Under the pieces are notes generated by a model. It was given only the letters and a program-made list of their open reading frames with translations, ran no database searches and was not told where the DNA came from. From Pseudomonas sp. GM41(2012) (lineage in GTDB: Bacteria > Pseudomonadota > Gammaproteobacteria > Pseudomonadales > Pseudomonadaceae): a stretch of 64,000 nucleotides of DNA. The DNA is taken from contig NZ_AKJN02000006.1 of NCBI RefSeq assembly GCF_000282315.2, forward strand, positions 1,736,001 through 1,800,000, given 5' to 3'. Of this stretch, positions 1 to 9,705 are shown one piece after another (positions within the stretch are counted from its first letter, which is position 1; every line of letters starts with the position of its first letter). Both the position numbers and the translations under genes were made by a program.

Positions 1-176
1 CAAAGGGCCAGCAGTGCGAGGCTGACGATCCTCTGAGTTTCATCAAGGTACTCAAGCCTGGCCTGGTCCAGTATTTCCTTGCGCCAACTCCAAAGCTTGT
101 GATCCGCCTGCAACACCCTCCCCAGGGCAATACACGTAGCGAGCAGATGACCGTACACGAGAAGCATTTTGAGCAT
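1..176 (-). CDS. Unrecognised membrane-type protein, N-terminal part only
   Basis: An open frame begins with ATG at 176 on the minus strand, preceded by an AAGG-rich stretch, and runs off the left edge. The visible 58 residues start MLKMLLVYGHLLATC and are hydrophobic at both ends with a charged middle (LWSWRKEILDQARLEY), which suggests a membrane protein with a short hydrophilic loop. It is divergent from arsR. I do not recognise the family, and only the first part can be seen. Confidence 0.45.
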   Translation of the reverse strand, partial: MLKMLLVYGHLLATCIALGRVLQADHKLWSWRKEILDQARLEYLDETQRIVSLALLAL

Positions 177-320
177 TGCCTTGACCTTATTATTGTTTTG
201 GCGCGGCGTTCCCTGCTTCGCTGAATTGAAAACGAATGATACAAATTTGCAATTGCATTTTCAAGATAAGCATTCATTCACACGTTGGTACCGACCGCGA
301 TCTGTTTTGGTTTGCCCAAT

Positions 321-356
321 ACATATGGATAACCGTATATTCGGATAACCAAATGT
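321..356 (+). promoter_or_regulatory. Candidate ArsR operator/promoter
   Basis: Two direct copies of GGATAACC lie at 327-334 and 343-350, sixteen bases apart and each set in AT-rich ATAT sequence, ending 21 bases before the arsR start. ArsR repressors usually bind AT-rich imperfect dyads overlapping their own promoter, so this is the likely autoregulatory site. The role is inferred from position and repeat structure. Confidence 0.5.
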
Positions 357-371
357 ATTGAAGACGCCTCC

Positions 372-719
372 ATGCTGAACCCTGCCGCCGTATTCAAATG
401 CCTATCCGACGAAACTCGCACGCGGGCCACCTTACTGATCACCGGTGAGGGAGAGTTATGCGTTTGCGAACTGGTCTGCGCCTTGAACGACAGTCAGCCG
501 AAAATCTCCCGCCATCTTGCGCAGCTCCGGACATGTGGCCTGCTGCTGGACCGCCGTCAGGGTCAGTGGGTGTATTACCGGCTCAACCCCGAACTGCCCC
601 AGTGGGTTCGCACCATTCTTGAGACAACCCTGGAAGCCAACGCCGACTGGCTTGAGGAAAACAGCACTCGACTCAAAGCGATGGGCGACCGCCCTCTCAA
701 CACTGCCGCCTGCTGCTGA
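372..719 (+). CDS. arsR: Arsenite-responsive ArsR/SmtB repressor
   Basis: A 115-residue winged-helix repressor that would release its operator when trivalent arsenic binds. The metalloid motif ELCVCEL has Cys30 and Cys32 at the start of the recognition-helix region (residues 28-34), as in E. coli-type ArsR. The segment QPKISRHLAQLR is the recognition helix, followed by the wing (RRQGQWVYYRL). The C-terminus ends in CC, which could give extra thiol ligands. It is the first gene of an ars operon with arsC and arsH downstream. Confidence 0.95.
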   Translation: MLNPAAVFKCLSDETRTRATLLITGEGELCVCELVCALNDSQPKISRHLAQLRTCGLLLDRRQGQWVYYRLNPELPQWVRTILETTLEANADWLEENSTRLKAMGDRPLNTAACC

Positions 720-775
720 TCCACCACCTTATCTGCCCTGGCCTTGCGCCTGCCCGCCTGAAAAGAGGAGTCGCC

Positions 776-1246
776 ATGCGCGTTCTGTTCATGTGTACCG
801 CCAATAGCTGTCGCAGCATTCTGTCCGAAGCGATGTTCAATCATCTCGCACCGCAAGGCTTCCAGGCGATCAGCGCCGGCAGCTTCCCCAAAGGACAAGT
901 TCTGCCGCGCAGCCTGACCACGTTGCAAGAGGCCGGGATTGCGATCGACGGGTTAAGCAGCAAAGGGAACGACGCCTTCGAGGCCAACCCGCCGGACATT
1001 GTCATCACCGTGTGCGACAAGGCCGCCGGTGAGGCCTGCCCGGTCTACTTCGGGCCGGCGTTGAAAGCCCATTGGGGATTGGAGGATCCATCCGAAGTGA
1101 AGGGAGATGAGACGGTCGTCGCCGCTGCATTCCACTCGACGCTTGCGCGCATCGAAACACGCTGCCGGGCGTTCCTCGCCCTGCCCTTCGCCCAACTTGA
1201 TCGCGATGCACTGAAGCGCGAACTCGACCGCATCAGCACACTGTAA
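776..1246 (+). CDS. arsC: Arsenate reductase, low-molecular-weight phosphatase type
   Basis: Reduces arsenate to arsenite in the cytoplasm with a thiol relay. The 156-residue protein has the phosphatase loop CTANSCRS (Cys7 to Arg13) and further cysteines at 80 and 88 ([12 protein letters not shown]), matching the Cys10/Cys82/Cys89 relay of thioredoxin-coupled ArsC. GAGGAG precedes the ATG. It lies 56 bases after arsR and 11 bases before arsH. There is no arsB or acr3 between arsR and arsC. Confidence 0.93.
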   Translation: MRVLFMCTANSCRSILSEAMFNHLAPQGFQAISAGSFPKGQVLPRSLTTLQEAGIAIDGLSSKGNDAFEANPPDIVITVCDKAAGEACPVYFGPALKAHWGLEDPSEVKGDETVVAAAFHSTLARIETRCRAFLALPFAQLDRDALKRELDRISTL

Positions 1247-1257
1247 CGGGAGCCCCC

Positions 1258-1950
1258 ATGACCAACCCACTGCCTAATCTCGACGCCTCATTGATTCAGC
1301 CCATTGCCGGTGACGACGACCAACACAAACCACGAATCCTGTTGCTGTACGGGTCGACCCGCGCACGGTCATTCAGTCGGCTGCTGGTCGAAGAAGCAGC
1401 CCGTCTGCTCGAACACTTCGGTGCACAGACGCGGATCTTCAATCCATCGGGACTACCGCTACCGGATGACGCCCCCAGCGATCACCCGAAAGTTCAGGAA
1501 TTGCTGGAGCTGATGCAATGGTCTGAAGGACAGGTCTGGTGCTCACCCGAGCGCCACGGCGCCATGTCTGCCGTATTCAAGGCCCAGATTGACTGGGTGC
1601 CGCTGGCCCTGGGCGCCGTTCGCCCGACCCAAGGGAAAACGCTCGCCGTCATGCAGGTCAGCGGCGGTTCCCAATCGTTTAACGTGGTGAATCAGCTTCG
1701 CGTGCTGGGACGCTGGATGCGGATGTTCACGATCCCTAATCAATCTTCCGTGCCGAAGGCTTTTCTAGAGTTTGACGAAGGCAACCGCATGAAACCGTCC
1801 TCGCTGTATGACCGGGTGGTAGACGTCATGGAAGAACTGGTGAAGTTCACGTTGCTGCTGCGCGAGCGCCCGGATCTGGTTGACCGCTACTCCGAACGCA
1901 AGGAGTCAGCGGAAGAACTGACTCAGCGTGTGAATCAACGCTCGATTTGA
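1258..1950 (+). CDS. arsH: ArsH NADPH-dependent FMN reductase / organoarsenical oxidase
   Basis: A 230-residue flavodoxin-like flavoprotein. [12 protein letters not shown] (about residues 32-43) is the FMN phosphate-binding loop of the NADPH-dependent FMN reductase family, and the segment [18 protein letters not shown] is typical of ArsH. Known ArsH proteins oxidise trivalent organoarsenicals or reduce metals and quinones. It is the last gene of the ars operon. Confidence 0.93.
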   Translation: MTNPLPNLDASLIQPIAGDDDQHKPRILLLYGSTRARSFSRLLVEEAARLLEHFGAQTRIFNPSGLPLPDDAPSDHPKVQELLELMQWSEGQVWCSPERHGAMSAVFKAQIDWVPLALGAVRPTQGKTLAVMQVSGGSQSFNVVNQLRVLGRWMRMFTIPNQSSVPKAFLEFDEGNRMKPSSLYDRVVDVMEELVKFTLLLRERPDLVDRYSERKESAEELTQRVNQRSI

Positions 1951-1989
1951 AAGTTTGGTAACTAAACGAAGTAATGATTGAAAACGTTA

Positions 1990-2019
1990 TAACCCGTTGC
2001 GACACCGGAGCACGGGTTA
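1990..2019. terminator. Inverted repeat after arsH, possible terminator or operator
   Basis: An 8-bp perfect inverted repeat (TAACCCGT / ACGGGTTA, loop of 14) lies 40 bases after arsH and 88 bases before napE. There is no T-run after it, so terminator activity is uncertain and it could equally be a regulatory dyad for nap. I found no convincing Anr/FNR box in 1951-2106. Confidence 0.35.
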
Positions 2020-2106
2020 ACTACCGTCGGTCTGTAAAACTCCTGTCAGAAAACCTGCGAAAACTTCGTGATCTAGTCTGACTGCACGTTCGGCAGGAGA
2101 TTACTC

Positions 2107-2274
2107 ATGTCATTGGCTGAAGAACGAAAACCTCAGCGCCGCAAGGAAACCCGGCTGTTTCTCTTTCTTGTCATCTGCCTCTTCCCGCTGCTGTCGGTCG
2201 CTATCGTCGGCGGTTACGGTTTTATCGTCTGGTTTTTCCAGATGCTGTACGGCCCCCCAGGACCTCCCAACTAA
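2107..2274 (+). CDS. napE: NapE, small membrane protein of the periplasmic nitrate reductase operon
   Basis: A 55-residue protein (start MSLAEERKPQRRKETR) with a basic N-terminus and one long hydrophobic segment at about residues 17-45. This is the size and shape of NapE, whose role is unknown. AGGAG precedes the ATG. It opens the nap operon, and the next gene is napD, so napF is absent here. Confidence 0.88.
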   Translation: MSLAEERKPQRRKETRLFLFLVICLFPLLSVAIVGGYGFIVWFFQMLYGPPGPPN

Positions 2275-2311
2275 CTAATAGCCTTTTCTGAAAGCCTATT
2301 GGAGCCAGCGC

Positions 2312-2572
2312 ATGGACGAAGCTTTGCATATTGCCAGTCTTGTAGTACTTGCCAGGCCTGAATTGTTCGATGCCGTCAAAGCCAACCTGCGCCTGTTGGA
2401 CGGCCTGGAACTGCATCAGGAAAGTGCGGCGGGAAAACTGGTGGTGGTCCTTGAGGCCGTACACGAAAGCCAGATCCTTCAACGCATCGAACAGATCAAC
2501 AATTTGCCGGGCGTACTCAACGCGGCGTTGATCTATCACGAAGTCCTCGAACCCGAAGGGGATATCGAATGA
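2312..2572 (+). CDS. napD: NapD chaperone for NapA
   Basis: An 86-residue cytoplasmic protein of the NapD family, with a ferredoxin-like fold that binds the Tat signal of NapA until cofactor insertion is finished. Recognisable parts are the N-terminal [12 protein letters not shown] strand and the GKLVVVLEA segment. GGAG precedes the ATG. Its stop overlaps the napA start in ATGA, indicating translational coupling. Confidence 0.93.
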   Translation: MDEALHIASLVVLARPELFDAVKANLRLLDGLELHQESAAGKLVVVLEAVHESQILQRIEQINNLPGVLNAALIYHEVLEPEGDIE

Positions 2573-5073
2573 GCATGTCGCGCCGAGCATTCGTCAAGGC
2601 CCAGGCCGCCGCCATTGCAGCCGCCGCTGCTGGCCTGCCGATTATTACCGACGCCAGTAATCTGGTAACCGAAGCGGACATGGTCACCCTGGACTGGAAC
2701 AAGGCACCCTGCCGTTTCTGCGGCACCGGGTGCAGCGTGATGGTTGCAACCAAGGACAACCGGGTGGTCGCCACCCACGGCGACGTCAAGGCAGAGGTCA
2801 ACCGCGGACTGAACTGCGTGAAGGGCTATTTCCTTTCGAAGATCATGTACGGCGTTGATCGCCTGACCCAACCGCTTTTGCGCATGAAGAATGGCCAGTA
2901 CGACAAGCAAGGCGAATTCCAGCCGATCAGCTGGGAGAAGGCCTTCGACATCATGGAACTGAAATTCAAGGAAGCCTTGAAGAGCAAAGGTCCCGGGTCG
3001 GTCGGCATGTTCGGCTCCGGGCAATGGACCGTGTGGGAAGGCTATGCCGCCAACAAGCTGATGAAAGCAGGCTTTCGCAGCAACAACATCGACCCCAACG
3101 CCCGCCATTGCATGGCCTCGGCGGTGATGGGTTTTATGCGCACCTTTGGCATGGACGAGCCGATGGGGTGCTACGACGACATCGAAGCCACCGATGCCTT
3201 CGTGCTCTGGGGCTCGAACATGGCCGAGATGCACCCGGTGCTCTGGAGCCGGGTCACCGACCGTCGCCTGAGCCAGCCTCACGTGAAAGTGGCCGTGCTG
3301 TCGACCTTCGAACATCGCAGTTTCGAGCTGGCCGATATCCCCATGGTGTTCAAGCCACAAACCGACCTGATGATCCTTAACTACATTGCCAACCACATCA
3401 TTGAAAATGGCGCGGTGAACCAGGACTTCATTACTAAACACACCCGATTTGCCCAAGGTGCCGACGACATCGGGTACGGCCTGCGCCCTGACGATCCACG
3501 GGAAATGAAAGCGAAAAATGCCGCCAAGGCCAACACCTGGACGGACATTTCCTTCGAACAATACGCAGCGTTCGTCAAACCTTACACACTGGAGCGAACC
3601 GCCAAGGAGACAGGCGTTCCGGCTGAAAGGCTCAAGGCGCTGGCCGAGTTGTATGCCGACCCCAAGCGCAAGGTCGTGTCGTTCTGGACCATGGGTTTCA
3701 ACCAGCACACTCGCGGCGTCTGGGCCAACAACCTGATCTACAACATCCATCTGCTCACCGGCAAAATCAGCGAGCCGGGCAACAGCCCCTTCTCGTTGAC
3801 CGGCCAACCGTCGGCCTGTGGTACGGCGCGCGAAGTCGGGACCTTCTCCCACCGCTTGCCCGCCGATCTGGTGGTGACCACCCCCAAGCACCGCGCCATC
3901 GCCGAAAAAATCTGGAAGCTGCCCGCCGGCACCATTCAGGAGAAGCCAGGGTTTCACGCGGTGGAACAGAGCCGCATGCTCAAGGACGGCGTGCTCAACG
4001 TTTACTGGACCCAGGCCAGCAACAATATGCACGCCGGGCCGAACATCATGCAGGAAGTCCTGCCGGGCTGGCGCAACCCGGAAAATTTCGTGATTGTCTC
4101 GGATGTCTACCCCACCGTTTCCGCGCAAGCCGCCGACCTGATCCTGCCCAGCGCCATGTGGGTGGAAAAGGAAGGAGCCTTCGGCAACGCCGAGCGGCGT
4201 ACGCAGTTCTGGCATCAATTGGTGACCGCTCCGGGGGACGCCAAGTCGGACCTGTGGCAGTTGCTGGAGTTTTCCAAGCGCTTCACCACCGATGAAACCT
4301 GGCCCGCCGAGTTACTGGCCAAGTCTCCTGAGCACAAGGGCAAAACCCTGTTTGAAGTGCTTTACAAGAATGGCCAGGTTGACCAGTTCCCGGTCGAGCA
4401 AATGGAAGCCGGATACAAAAATGATGAAGCCAAAGCGTTTGGCTTCTACCTGCAAAAAGGTTTGTTCGAGGAGTACGCCCAGTTCGGTCGCGGCCACGGG
4501 CATGACCTTGCCACGTTCGACCGCTACCACAGCGAACGAGGCCTGCGCTGGCCGGTGGTGGACGGCAAGGAAACCCGCTGGCGTTACCGCGAGGGGCTCG
4601 ACCCCTACGTGGAGAAAGGCAGCGAGGTGCAGTTCTACGGTTACCCGGACAAGAAGGCGATCATCTTCGCCCTCCCCTACGAGCCGCCAGCCGAAGCCCC
4701 GGATGCCGATTTCCCCTTCTGGCTGAGCACCGGACGCGTCCTCGAACACTGGCACACCGGCACCATGACCCAGCGCGTCGAGGAACTGTACAAAGCGGTG
4801 CCGGACGCGTTGGTCTACATGCACCCCGAAGATGCCAAGGCCTTGAAGGCGCGGCGTGGCAGTGAAGTGAAGCTGATCAGCCGACGCGGTGAAATCCGTG
4901 CACGCATCGAAACCCGCGGGCGTAACAAGCCGCCTCAAGGACTGGTGTTCGTGCCGTTTTTCGATGCCAACAAGCTGATCAACAAAGTCACGCTCGATGC
5001 CACCGACCCGATCTCCAAGCAGACCGACTACAAAAAATGCGCGATACGAATCGAGTTGATCAGCGTGGCCTGA
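2569..5073 (+). CDS. napA: NapA, periplasmic nitrate reductase catalytic subunit
   Basis: An 834-residue molybdopterin enzyme reducing nitrate to nitrite in the periplasm. The N-terminus has a twin-arginine signal (SRRAFVK) followed by an Ala-rich hydrophobic stretch. Near residues 47-82 the pattern CRFCGTGC with a later CVKG gives the four cysteines of a [4Fe-4S] cluster. The Mo-bis-MGD domains follow, including [16 protein letters not shown] with the likely molybdenum-ligand cysteine. Length is normal. The start could also be the second ATG at 2575. Confidence 0.97.
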   Translation: MSMSRRAFVKAQAAAIAAAAAGLPIITDASNLVTEADMVTLDWNKAPCRFCGTGCSVMVATKDNRVVATHGDVKAEVNRGLNCVKGYFLSKIMYGVDRLTQPLLRMKNGQYDKQGEFQPISWEKAFDIMELKFKEALKSKGPGSVGMFGSGQWTVWEGYAANKLMKAGFRSNNIDPNARHCMASAVMGFMRTFGMDEPMGCYDDIEATDAFVLWGSNMAEMHPVLWSRVTDRRLSQPHVKVAVLSTFEHRSFELADIPMVFKPQTDLMILNYIANHIIENGAVNQDFITKHTRFAQGADDIGYGLRPDDPREMKAKNAAKANTWTDISFEQYAAFVKPYTLERTAKETGVPAERLKALAELYADPKRKVVSFWTMGFNQHTRGVWANNLIYNIHLLTGKISEPGNSPFSLTGQPSACGTAREVGTFSHRLPADLVVTTPKHRAIAEKIWKLPAGTIQEKPGFHAVEQSRMLKDGVLNVYWTQASNNMHAGPNIMQEVLPGWRNPENFVIVSDVYPTVSAQAADLILPSAMWVEKEGAFGNAERRTQFWHQLVTAPGDAKSDLWQLLEFSKRFTTDETWPAELLAKSPEHKGKTLFEVLYKNGQVDQFPVEQMEAGYKNDEAKAFGFYLQKGLFEEYAQFGRGHGHDLATFDRYHSERGLRWPVVDGKETRWRYREGLDPYVEKGSEVQFYGYPDKKAIIFALPYEPPAEAPDADFPFWLSTGRVLEHWHTGTMTQRVEELYKAVPDALVYMHPEDAKALKARRGSEVKLISRRGEIRARIETRGRNKPPQGLVFVPFFDANKLINKVTLDATDPISKQTDYKKCAIRIELISVA

Positions 5074-5084
5074 GGAGAACCGTC

Positions 5085-5570
5085 ATGCCTTTGCGAATCC
5101 TGCCGTTGCTCCTGCTCGCTGCGATTGGCGTGGTGATGGCTGCCGAAGTCAATTACCCGCTCGATGCACCGGGGCCGGATGGGCGCCGGCCCGGTGGCAC
5201 CTTGACCCAGAGCATGCCGGCCCCGCCCATTGCCAACGAAGAAAACAAAGACCTGAAGCGCGAACGCAATTACCCGGACCAGCCACCCACCATCCCCCAT
5301 ACCATCCTCGGTTATCAGATCGACAAGAACGGCAACAAGTGCCTGTCCTGTCACAGCCGTGCCAACAGCGCGCGGACCCAGGCGACGATGATCAGCATCA
5401 CCCACTACATGGACCGCGACGGCCAGGCGCTGGCGGCGGTGTCACCGCGCCGGTACTTCTGTAACCAATGCCACGTGCCGCAAACAGAAGTGCTGCCCCT
5501 GGTGGGCAACAGTTTCGAAACGATCGACAAAATACTGCAAGACGAAGCCAACGCTACGCAGAAACCCTGA
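5085..5570 (+). CDS. napB: NapB, dihaem cytochrome c subunit
   Basis: The 161-residue electron-transfer partner of NapA. It has a cleavable signal peptide ending near VVMA and two c-type haem motifs, CLSCH and CNQCH. The ATG at 5085 is chosen because GAGGAG sits just upstream and the signal peptide begins here; a longer frame from 5037 would overlap napA and mask the signal. The gap to napA is 11 bases. Confidence 0.95.
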   Translation: MPLRILPLLLLAAIGVVMAAEVNYPLDAPGPDGRRPGGTLTQSMPAPPIANEENKDLKRERNYPDQPPTIPHTILGYQIDKNGNKCLSCHSRANSARTQATMISITHYMDRDGQALAAVSPRRYFCNQCHVPQTEVLPLVGNSFETIDKILQDEANATQKP

Positions 5571-5579
5571 GGAGGCAAC

Positions 5580-6176
5580 ATGAAAGCATTGTTCGCCTTG
5601 CTTAAGGATTACTGGGGCATTCTGCGTCGTCCGAGCCTCTACTACAGCCTGGGTTTTCTGACGCTGGGGGGCTTTATCGCCGGGATCATTTTCTGGGGTG
5701 GCTTCAACACCGCGCTGGAGCTGAGCAATACCGAGAAATTCTGCATCTCCTGTCATGAGATGCGTGACAACGTTTTCGTCGAGCTCAAGGACACCATTCA
5801 CTACACCAACCGCTCCGGCGTACGCGCCAGTTGCCCGGACTGCCACGTCCCCCACGAATGGACCCACAAGATCGCGCGCAAAATGCAGGCTTCAAAGGAG
5901 GTGTGGGGCAAGATTTTCGGGACCATCGATACGCGGGACAAATTCCTCACACTGCGTCGCGAACTGGCCGAACATGAATGGGCACGGCTCAAGGCCAACG
6001 ACTCTCGCGAATGCCGTAATTGCCACAACTTCGAGTTCATGGATTTTACCCGTCAGAGCAAGCGCGCTTCTTCCATGCACTCAACTTCATTGGCCAACGG
6101 TGAGGCCACCTGTATCGACTGCCACAAGGGCATCGCTCACAAGCTGCCCGACATGAGCGGAGTGAAAGGCTGGTAA
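5580..6176 (+). CDS. napC: NapC, membrane-anchored tetrahaem quinol dehydrogenase
   Basis: A 198-residue NapC/NirT-family cytochrome. One transmembrane anchor (about residues 22-42) is followed by four haem motifs: CISCH, CPDCH, CRNCH and CIDCH. It passes electrons from the quinol pool to NapB and NapA. A strong GAGGAGG site precedes the ATG, 9 bases after napB. It closes the nap operon. Confidence 0.95.
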   Translation: MKALFALLKDYWGILRRPSLYYSLGFLTLGGFIAGIIFWGGFNTALELSNTEKFCISCHEMRDNVFVELKDTIHYTNRSGVRASCPDCHVPHEWTHKIARKMQASKEVWGKIFGTIDTRDKFLTLRRELAEHEWARLKANDSRECRNCHNFEFMDFTRQSKRASSMHSTSLANGEATCIDCHKGIAHKLPDMSGVKGW

Positions 6177-6240
6177 GGATTTTTCGATCCACCCGCACGT
6201 GTCCTATCCTTTTATCCAACCCATAACGCCGGTCACCGAC

Positions 6241-6912
6241 ATGCCCACCGCCGAATCCACCCTCCTCGATAGCTGGCACCACAACGCCCACTCCTGGATC
6301 GAAGCCATCCGCACTGGTGCCATTGAAAGCCGCCTCAAGGTCACCGACCAGGCCATCCTGCTGGCGGTGCTGGGCCGCCAGCCCGAGCACGTGCTCGACC
6401 TGGGCTGCGGCGAGGGCTGGCTGTTGCGCGCGCTGGCTGAACGGGGCATCAAAGCGGTCGGTGTGGATGGCGATGCGACGCTGATCGAGGCGGCGCGGAC
6501 GGCGGGCTCTTCGCCGGTGCATGTGGCGAGCTATGAAGAGTTGGTGGAAGCGAAGGTGGACATCGGCCGCGACTACGACCTGATCTGCGCCAACTTCGCC
6601 CTGCTGCACCAGGACATCATCCCTCTGCTCACGGTCATGAACGTCCTGCTCGCCCCTGGCGGCGCGCTGGTGATCCAGACGCTGCATCCATGGACCGCAG
6701 CGGCGGGCGACTATCAGGATGGCTGGCGGGAAGAGACCTTTGCCGGGTTCAAGGGCCAGTGGCAACCCATGCCGTGGTACTTGCGCACCTTGTCCAGCTG
6801 GATCAACGCGCTGGACATGGCCGGTTTTCAGCTGGCCACCCTGCAGGAGCCGCAGCATCCGCAAAGTCCTGTGCCGCAGTCATTGCTGTTGGTGGCCGAA
6901 CAGCGGGGATAA
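6241..6912 (+). CDS. Class I SAM-dependent methyltransferase
   Basis: A Rossmann-fold methyltransferase of about 223 residues. Motif I is LDLGCGEGWLL, with an acidic residue ending strand 2 (VGVDGD), and the body resembles Methyltransf_11/UbiE-like enzymes. The substrate cannot be told. The ATG at 6241 is preferred; a GTG at 6199 in the same frame is possible, and neither has a clear ribosome site. It lies 64 bases after napC on the same strand and converges with the next gene. Confidence 0.85.
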   Translation: MPTAESTLLDSWHHNAHSWIEAIRTGAIESRLKVTDQAILLAVLGRQPEHVLDLGCGEGWLLRALAERGIKAVGVDGDATLIEAARTAGSSPVHVASYEELVEAKVDIGRDYDLICANFALLHQDIIPLLTVMNVLLAPGGALVIQTLHPWTAAAGDYQDGWREETFAGFKGQWQPMPWYLRTLSSWINALDMAGFQLATLQEPQHPQSPVPQSLLLVAEQRG

Positions 6913-6936
6913 GTGCAATAGACCAATTCCGGCGCT

Positions 6937-7533
6937 TCAGTAATTCCCTTCCCGCCCCCACCGTCTGACCTCAGCCTGTATGGCATAGGCCGGCGCCTCC
7001 ACAGCATTGAAATCCTGTGTATACCGCTGGGCAAATCCTTCTACCCCCCATTCCTGATACTGCTGCACATGCTTTAACTCGTGAGCCCAGAGCGCGATGT
7101 CCTGCTCGGCGGTTTGAGCGTCCCGGAAGAGGACGATGTCGATCAGCGTCACGGCACCGACATCGGGGTTCTGCAGCATGGCCGTAGCGGCGTTGAATTG
7201 GCCGTTGTCGCTCACTTTGTAGCGCGCAGTATCGAGGACGCTGGGGTCGTACCAGCGCAGCAGTTGCTCGCGGATGTGCGGTGGAATGGGTTGGATGCCG
7301 GTGCTGGCTGCGTCAGCGCGGGCTTGGGTCAGCCACATCGCCAGGGCAGGTGCCGCGATCTGGTGGATGTCATCAGACAGGGGACCGAGCAGCGGTCCCA
7401 CGTCTGGCAGGCAGATGCAGCCGTCCAGGCACACTTGTGTCTCGCCGGCTGGGCAGGCGTCGGTCTGGGCTGGCACTTCAAGCGTCAGGCAAAGAACAAA
7501 CAGCGCCACCAGGCGCGTGATGATGGACGGCAT
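6937..7533 (-). CDS. Secreted HExxH protein (DUF4157-like)
   Basis: A 198-residue protein with a signal peptide (cleaved after about EVPA) and a short Cys-rich segment (CPAGETQVCLDGCICLP) just after it. Near the C-terminus the sequence WAHELKHVQQYQEWG carries an HExxH zinc-binding motif of the type found in DUF4157 proteins. It may be a peptidase-like exported protein; the substrate is unknown. It is convergent with the methyltransferase. Confidence 0.75.
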   Translation of the reverse strand: MPSIITRLVALFVLCLTLEVPAQTDACPAGETQVCLDGCICLPDVGPLLGPLSDDIHQIAAPALAMWLTQARADAASTGIQPIPPHIREQLLRWYDPSVLDTARYKVSDNGQFNAATAMLQNPDVGAVTLIDIVLFRDAQTAEQDIALWAHELKHVQQYQEWGVEGFAQRYTQDFNAVEAPAYAIQAEVRRWGREGNY

Positions 7534-7629
7534 TGGGCGCTCCAGGGACGGACGCAGCGCGAACAGTGGGTCACAAGTGATCGACGATCCGCATGGCTTT
7601 AGCGTAGTCCTGAACCAAGCGCCCCAGAG

Positions 7630-7959
7630 TTAATCCACGACGAACAACTTGGCACCGATGGTGCTGAAAGATCGATGCCCCTCAGCGTTGCTGCCCACCT
7701 GATAGCTCATCCCGGCGGTGAGCGTGAACTGACGACCATCCTCCAGTTCCGTGTGCAACTCGCCTTCCAGGCACAACAGGATATGACCTCTCCAGCACCA
7801 GTGATCGGCCAGGTATCCGGGACTGTATTCAACCATCCGTACACGTGTTGAACCAAACTGGCAGGTTCGCCAATAGGCGGTACCCGTCTGTCCAGCATGC
7901 TGTACAGGTTCGACAGTCGACCAATCGGTCGTACCAAAGGGAACAGCCGTTAGATCCAT
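7630..7959 (-). CDS. DHCW-motif cupin-fold protein
   Basis: A 109-residue single-domain cupin. The stretch LADHWCWRGHILLCLEGEL fits the DHCW-motif cupin family, with strands of a small beta-barrel on either side. The start at 7959 is chosen for the GAGG at the right spacing; an upstream in-frame start at 8001 lacks this. The biochemical role of the family is not known to me. Confidence 0.8.
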   Translation of the reverse strand: MDLTAVPFGTTDWSTVEPVQHAGQTGTAYWRTCQFGSTRVRMVEYSPGYLADHWCWRGHILLCLEGELHTELEDGRQFTLTAGMSYQVGSNAEGHRSFSTIGAKLFVVD

Positions 7960-8073
7960 CGTTGCCTCATCAATGAAAGAGTGTCTGTGGACCGTACCCA
8001 TCCAGTACTGCTTTCGATAGACACAGATGCCCCGGTTTTATGAGATACAGGCTCGAACAACCCGTGAAAAACC

Positions 8074-8110
8074 CAAAAAAACCCCGCACTTCAACCGAAG
8101 GCGGGGCTTT
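8074..8110 (-). terminator. Rho-independent terminator of the alcohol dehydrogenase gene
   Basis: Read on the minus strand, a GC-rich hairpin (GCCCCGCCTTC / GAAG-GCGGGG with one bulge) is followed by a T-run. It begins about 30 bases after the stop codon at 8139. The plus strand also has a short T-run after the stem, so the terminator may act both ways. Confidence 0.85.
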
Positions 8111-8138
8111 TGATCTGGCTGGCGTCACTTCACATCGG

Positions 8139-9287
8139 TTACATCGCGGTATGGAAAATCTGCTCGATCTCGTCCTGATTGGCAGGACGCGGATTGGTAA
8201 AGCCGCAGGCATCCTTCATGGCATTGGTGGCCAGGATCGGGATGTCGTCGGCCTTGGCGCCCAGTTCGGCGAGGCCGCTCGGAATACCGACATCCGAAGA
8301 CAGTTTACGGATCGCGGTGATGGCCGCGGCGGCGCCTTTTTCCGCATCCAGATGCTGGGTGTCGACACCCATTGCATTGGCGATGTCTTTAAACCGAGCC
8401 GGGCATACGCTGGCGTTGAAGCTGGCGACATGGGGCAGCAGGATCGCATTACAGACGCCGTGAGGCAGGTCGTAGAAACCACCCAGTTGGTGCGCCATGG
8501 CGTGGACATAGCCCAGCGAAGCATTGTTGAAGGCCATGCCGGCAAGAAATTGCGCGTAGGCCATGTTTTCCCGGGCGGTCATGTCGTCACCCTGGGCAAC
8601 GGCAGTGCGCAGGTTGGCCGAGATCAATTCCACGGCCTTGAGTGCACAGGCATCGGTGATCGGCGTTGCCGCAGTCGACACGTAGGCTTCGATAGCGTGG
8701 GTCAGCGCGTCCATGCCGGTGGCGGCGGTCAAGCCTTTGGGCATGCCTGCCATCAGCGAAGGATCGTTGACCGACAACAGTGGGGTGACGTTACGGTCGA
8801 CGATGGCCATTTTCACGTGCCGGACTTCGTCGGTAATGATGCAGAACCGGGTCATTTCACTTGCCGTGCCGGCGGTGGTATTGATCGCGATCAACGGCAT
8901 CTGTGGCTTGGCGGATTGATCCACGCCTTCGTAATCACTGATGTGCCCGCCGTTGGTGGCGCACAGGGCAATGCCCTTGGCGCAGTCATGGGGTGAACCG
9001 CCGCCCAGGGAAATAATGAAATCACAGTCGCTGCGACCCAGCAGCTCAAGACCTTTCTCGACATTGCTGACCGTCGGATTCGGCTTGGCGCCATCAAACA
9101 GAGTGGAGTTGATGTCCTGCCGGGCCAGAAGGCTGGCAACCTTGGCGGCCACGCCGGCTTTGGCCAGGCCTGCATCAGTGACGATCAAGGCTTTACGGAA
9201 ACCATATTTGCGGATGGCGAGCATCGCTTCGTCGAGACTGCCAATGCCCATCATGTTCACGGATGGAATGAAGAAGGTGCTGCTCAT
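8139..9287 (-). CDS. Iron-containing (group III) alcohol dehydrogenase
   Basis: A 382-residue NAD-dependent dehydrogenase of the FucO/YiaY/ErcA family. The nucleotide site [10 protein letters not shown] is at about residues 95-104. The metal ligands are expected in [14 protein letters not shown] and the later [16 protein letters not shown] segment (His residues). Length is typical. It stands alone, with its own terminator. Pseudomonads carry several paralogues, so the physiological substrate is not assigned. Confidence 0.9.
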   Translation of the reverse strand: MSSTFFIPSVNMMGIGSLDEAMLAIRKYGFRKALIVTDAGLAKAGVAAKVASLLARQDINSTLFDGAKPNPTVSNVEKGLELLGRSDCDFIISLGGGSPHDCAKGIALCATNGGHISDYEGVDQSAKPQMPLIAINTTAGTASEMTRFCIITDEVRHVKMAIVDRNVTPLLSVNDPSLMAGMPKGLTAATGMDALTHAIEAYVSTAATPITDACALKAVELISANLRTAVAQGDDMTARENMAYAQFLAGMAFNNASLGYVHAMAHQLGGFYDLPHGVCNAILLPHVASFNASVCPARFKDIANAMGVDTQHLDAEKGAAAAITAIRKLSSDVGIPSGLAELGAKADDIPILATNAMKDACGFTNPRPANQDEIEQIFHTAM

Positions 9288-9705
9288 GATAATTCCTCTT
9301 TTATTCTGGAAACCCGGAAATCAGGTGAGGTCTTCTACTCATATCGCAGGCTGTGAGGCGGGGCTGATTGTCGTCATTGACGAAGTTCAGCGGGAGACGT
9401 GCTGCATCAAGTGTTCAGGCGAACAGTGTTTTAAGACGCAGAGGTGGATGGGCCATCGCAGCCGGTATCTTTTGATCGTGGGATTGAGCCTAAACCTGTG
9501 ACGCCAGACTGGAATGGTCCTTTAGCTTTCATTGGCACCTCCTTTAGTACTGGGAGGTCATGCGACTCGCCAAGTCCGGCGCGAGACTTGTGGGACTTGG
9601 TCGGACGCATATGGATCAATCGACAGGCAGCTATCGCCATATACGGATCTTCGGCATAACAAGCCCGCAAACTCATAACCCAGACCTTTTCATCTGCATC
9701 TCACG
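9288..9705. other. Intergenic stretch between dehydrogenase and Lrp genes
   Basis: About 420 bases without a clear gene. The only coding candidate is a 33-codon frame on the minus strand at 9431-9532 (separate entry). A short dyad, CCTCC near 9540 facing GGGAGG near 9554, surrounds the candidate ribosome site. I see no tRNA and no clear promoter. Confidence 0.5.
9431..9532 (-). CDS. Possible 33-residue small protein
   Basis: A short frame starting MKAKGPFQSGVTG, preceded by a near-perfect ribosome site (AAAGGAGG, 6 bases before the ATG). The peptide is hydrophilic, rich in Gly and Ser, and resembles nothing I know. The same frame is open further upstream to 9676. The strong ribosome site is the only support, so this may be chance. 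Confidence 0.25.
   Translation of the reverse strand: MKAKGPFQSGVTGLGSIPRSKDTGCDGPSTSAS

Noticed and set aside
1951..2106. Anr/FNR or NarL sites before napE
   Set aside because: No TTGAT-N4-ATCAA-like sequence or convincing paired heptamers were found by eye.
2536..4218. 560-residue open frame opposite napA
   Set aside because: It is antisense to a clear, full-length napA and follows from high-GC codon use; no domain is seen.
8040..8996. 318-residue plus-strand frame
   Set aside because: Antisense to the iron alcohol dehydrogenase gene and its terminator.
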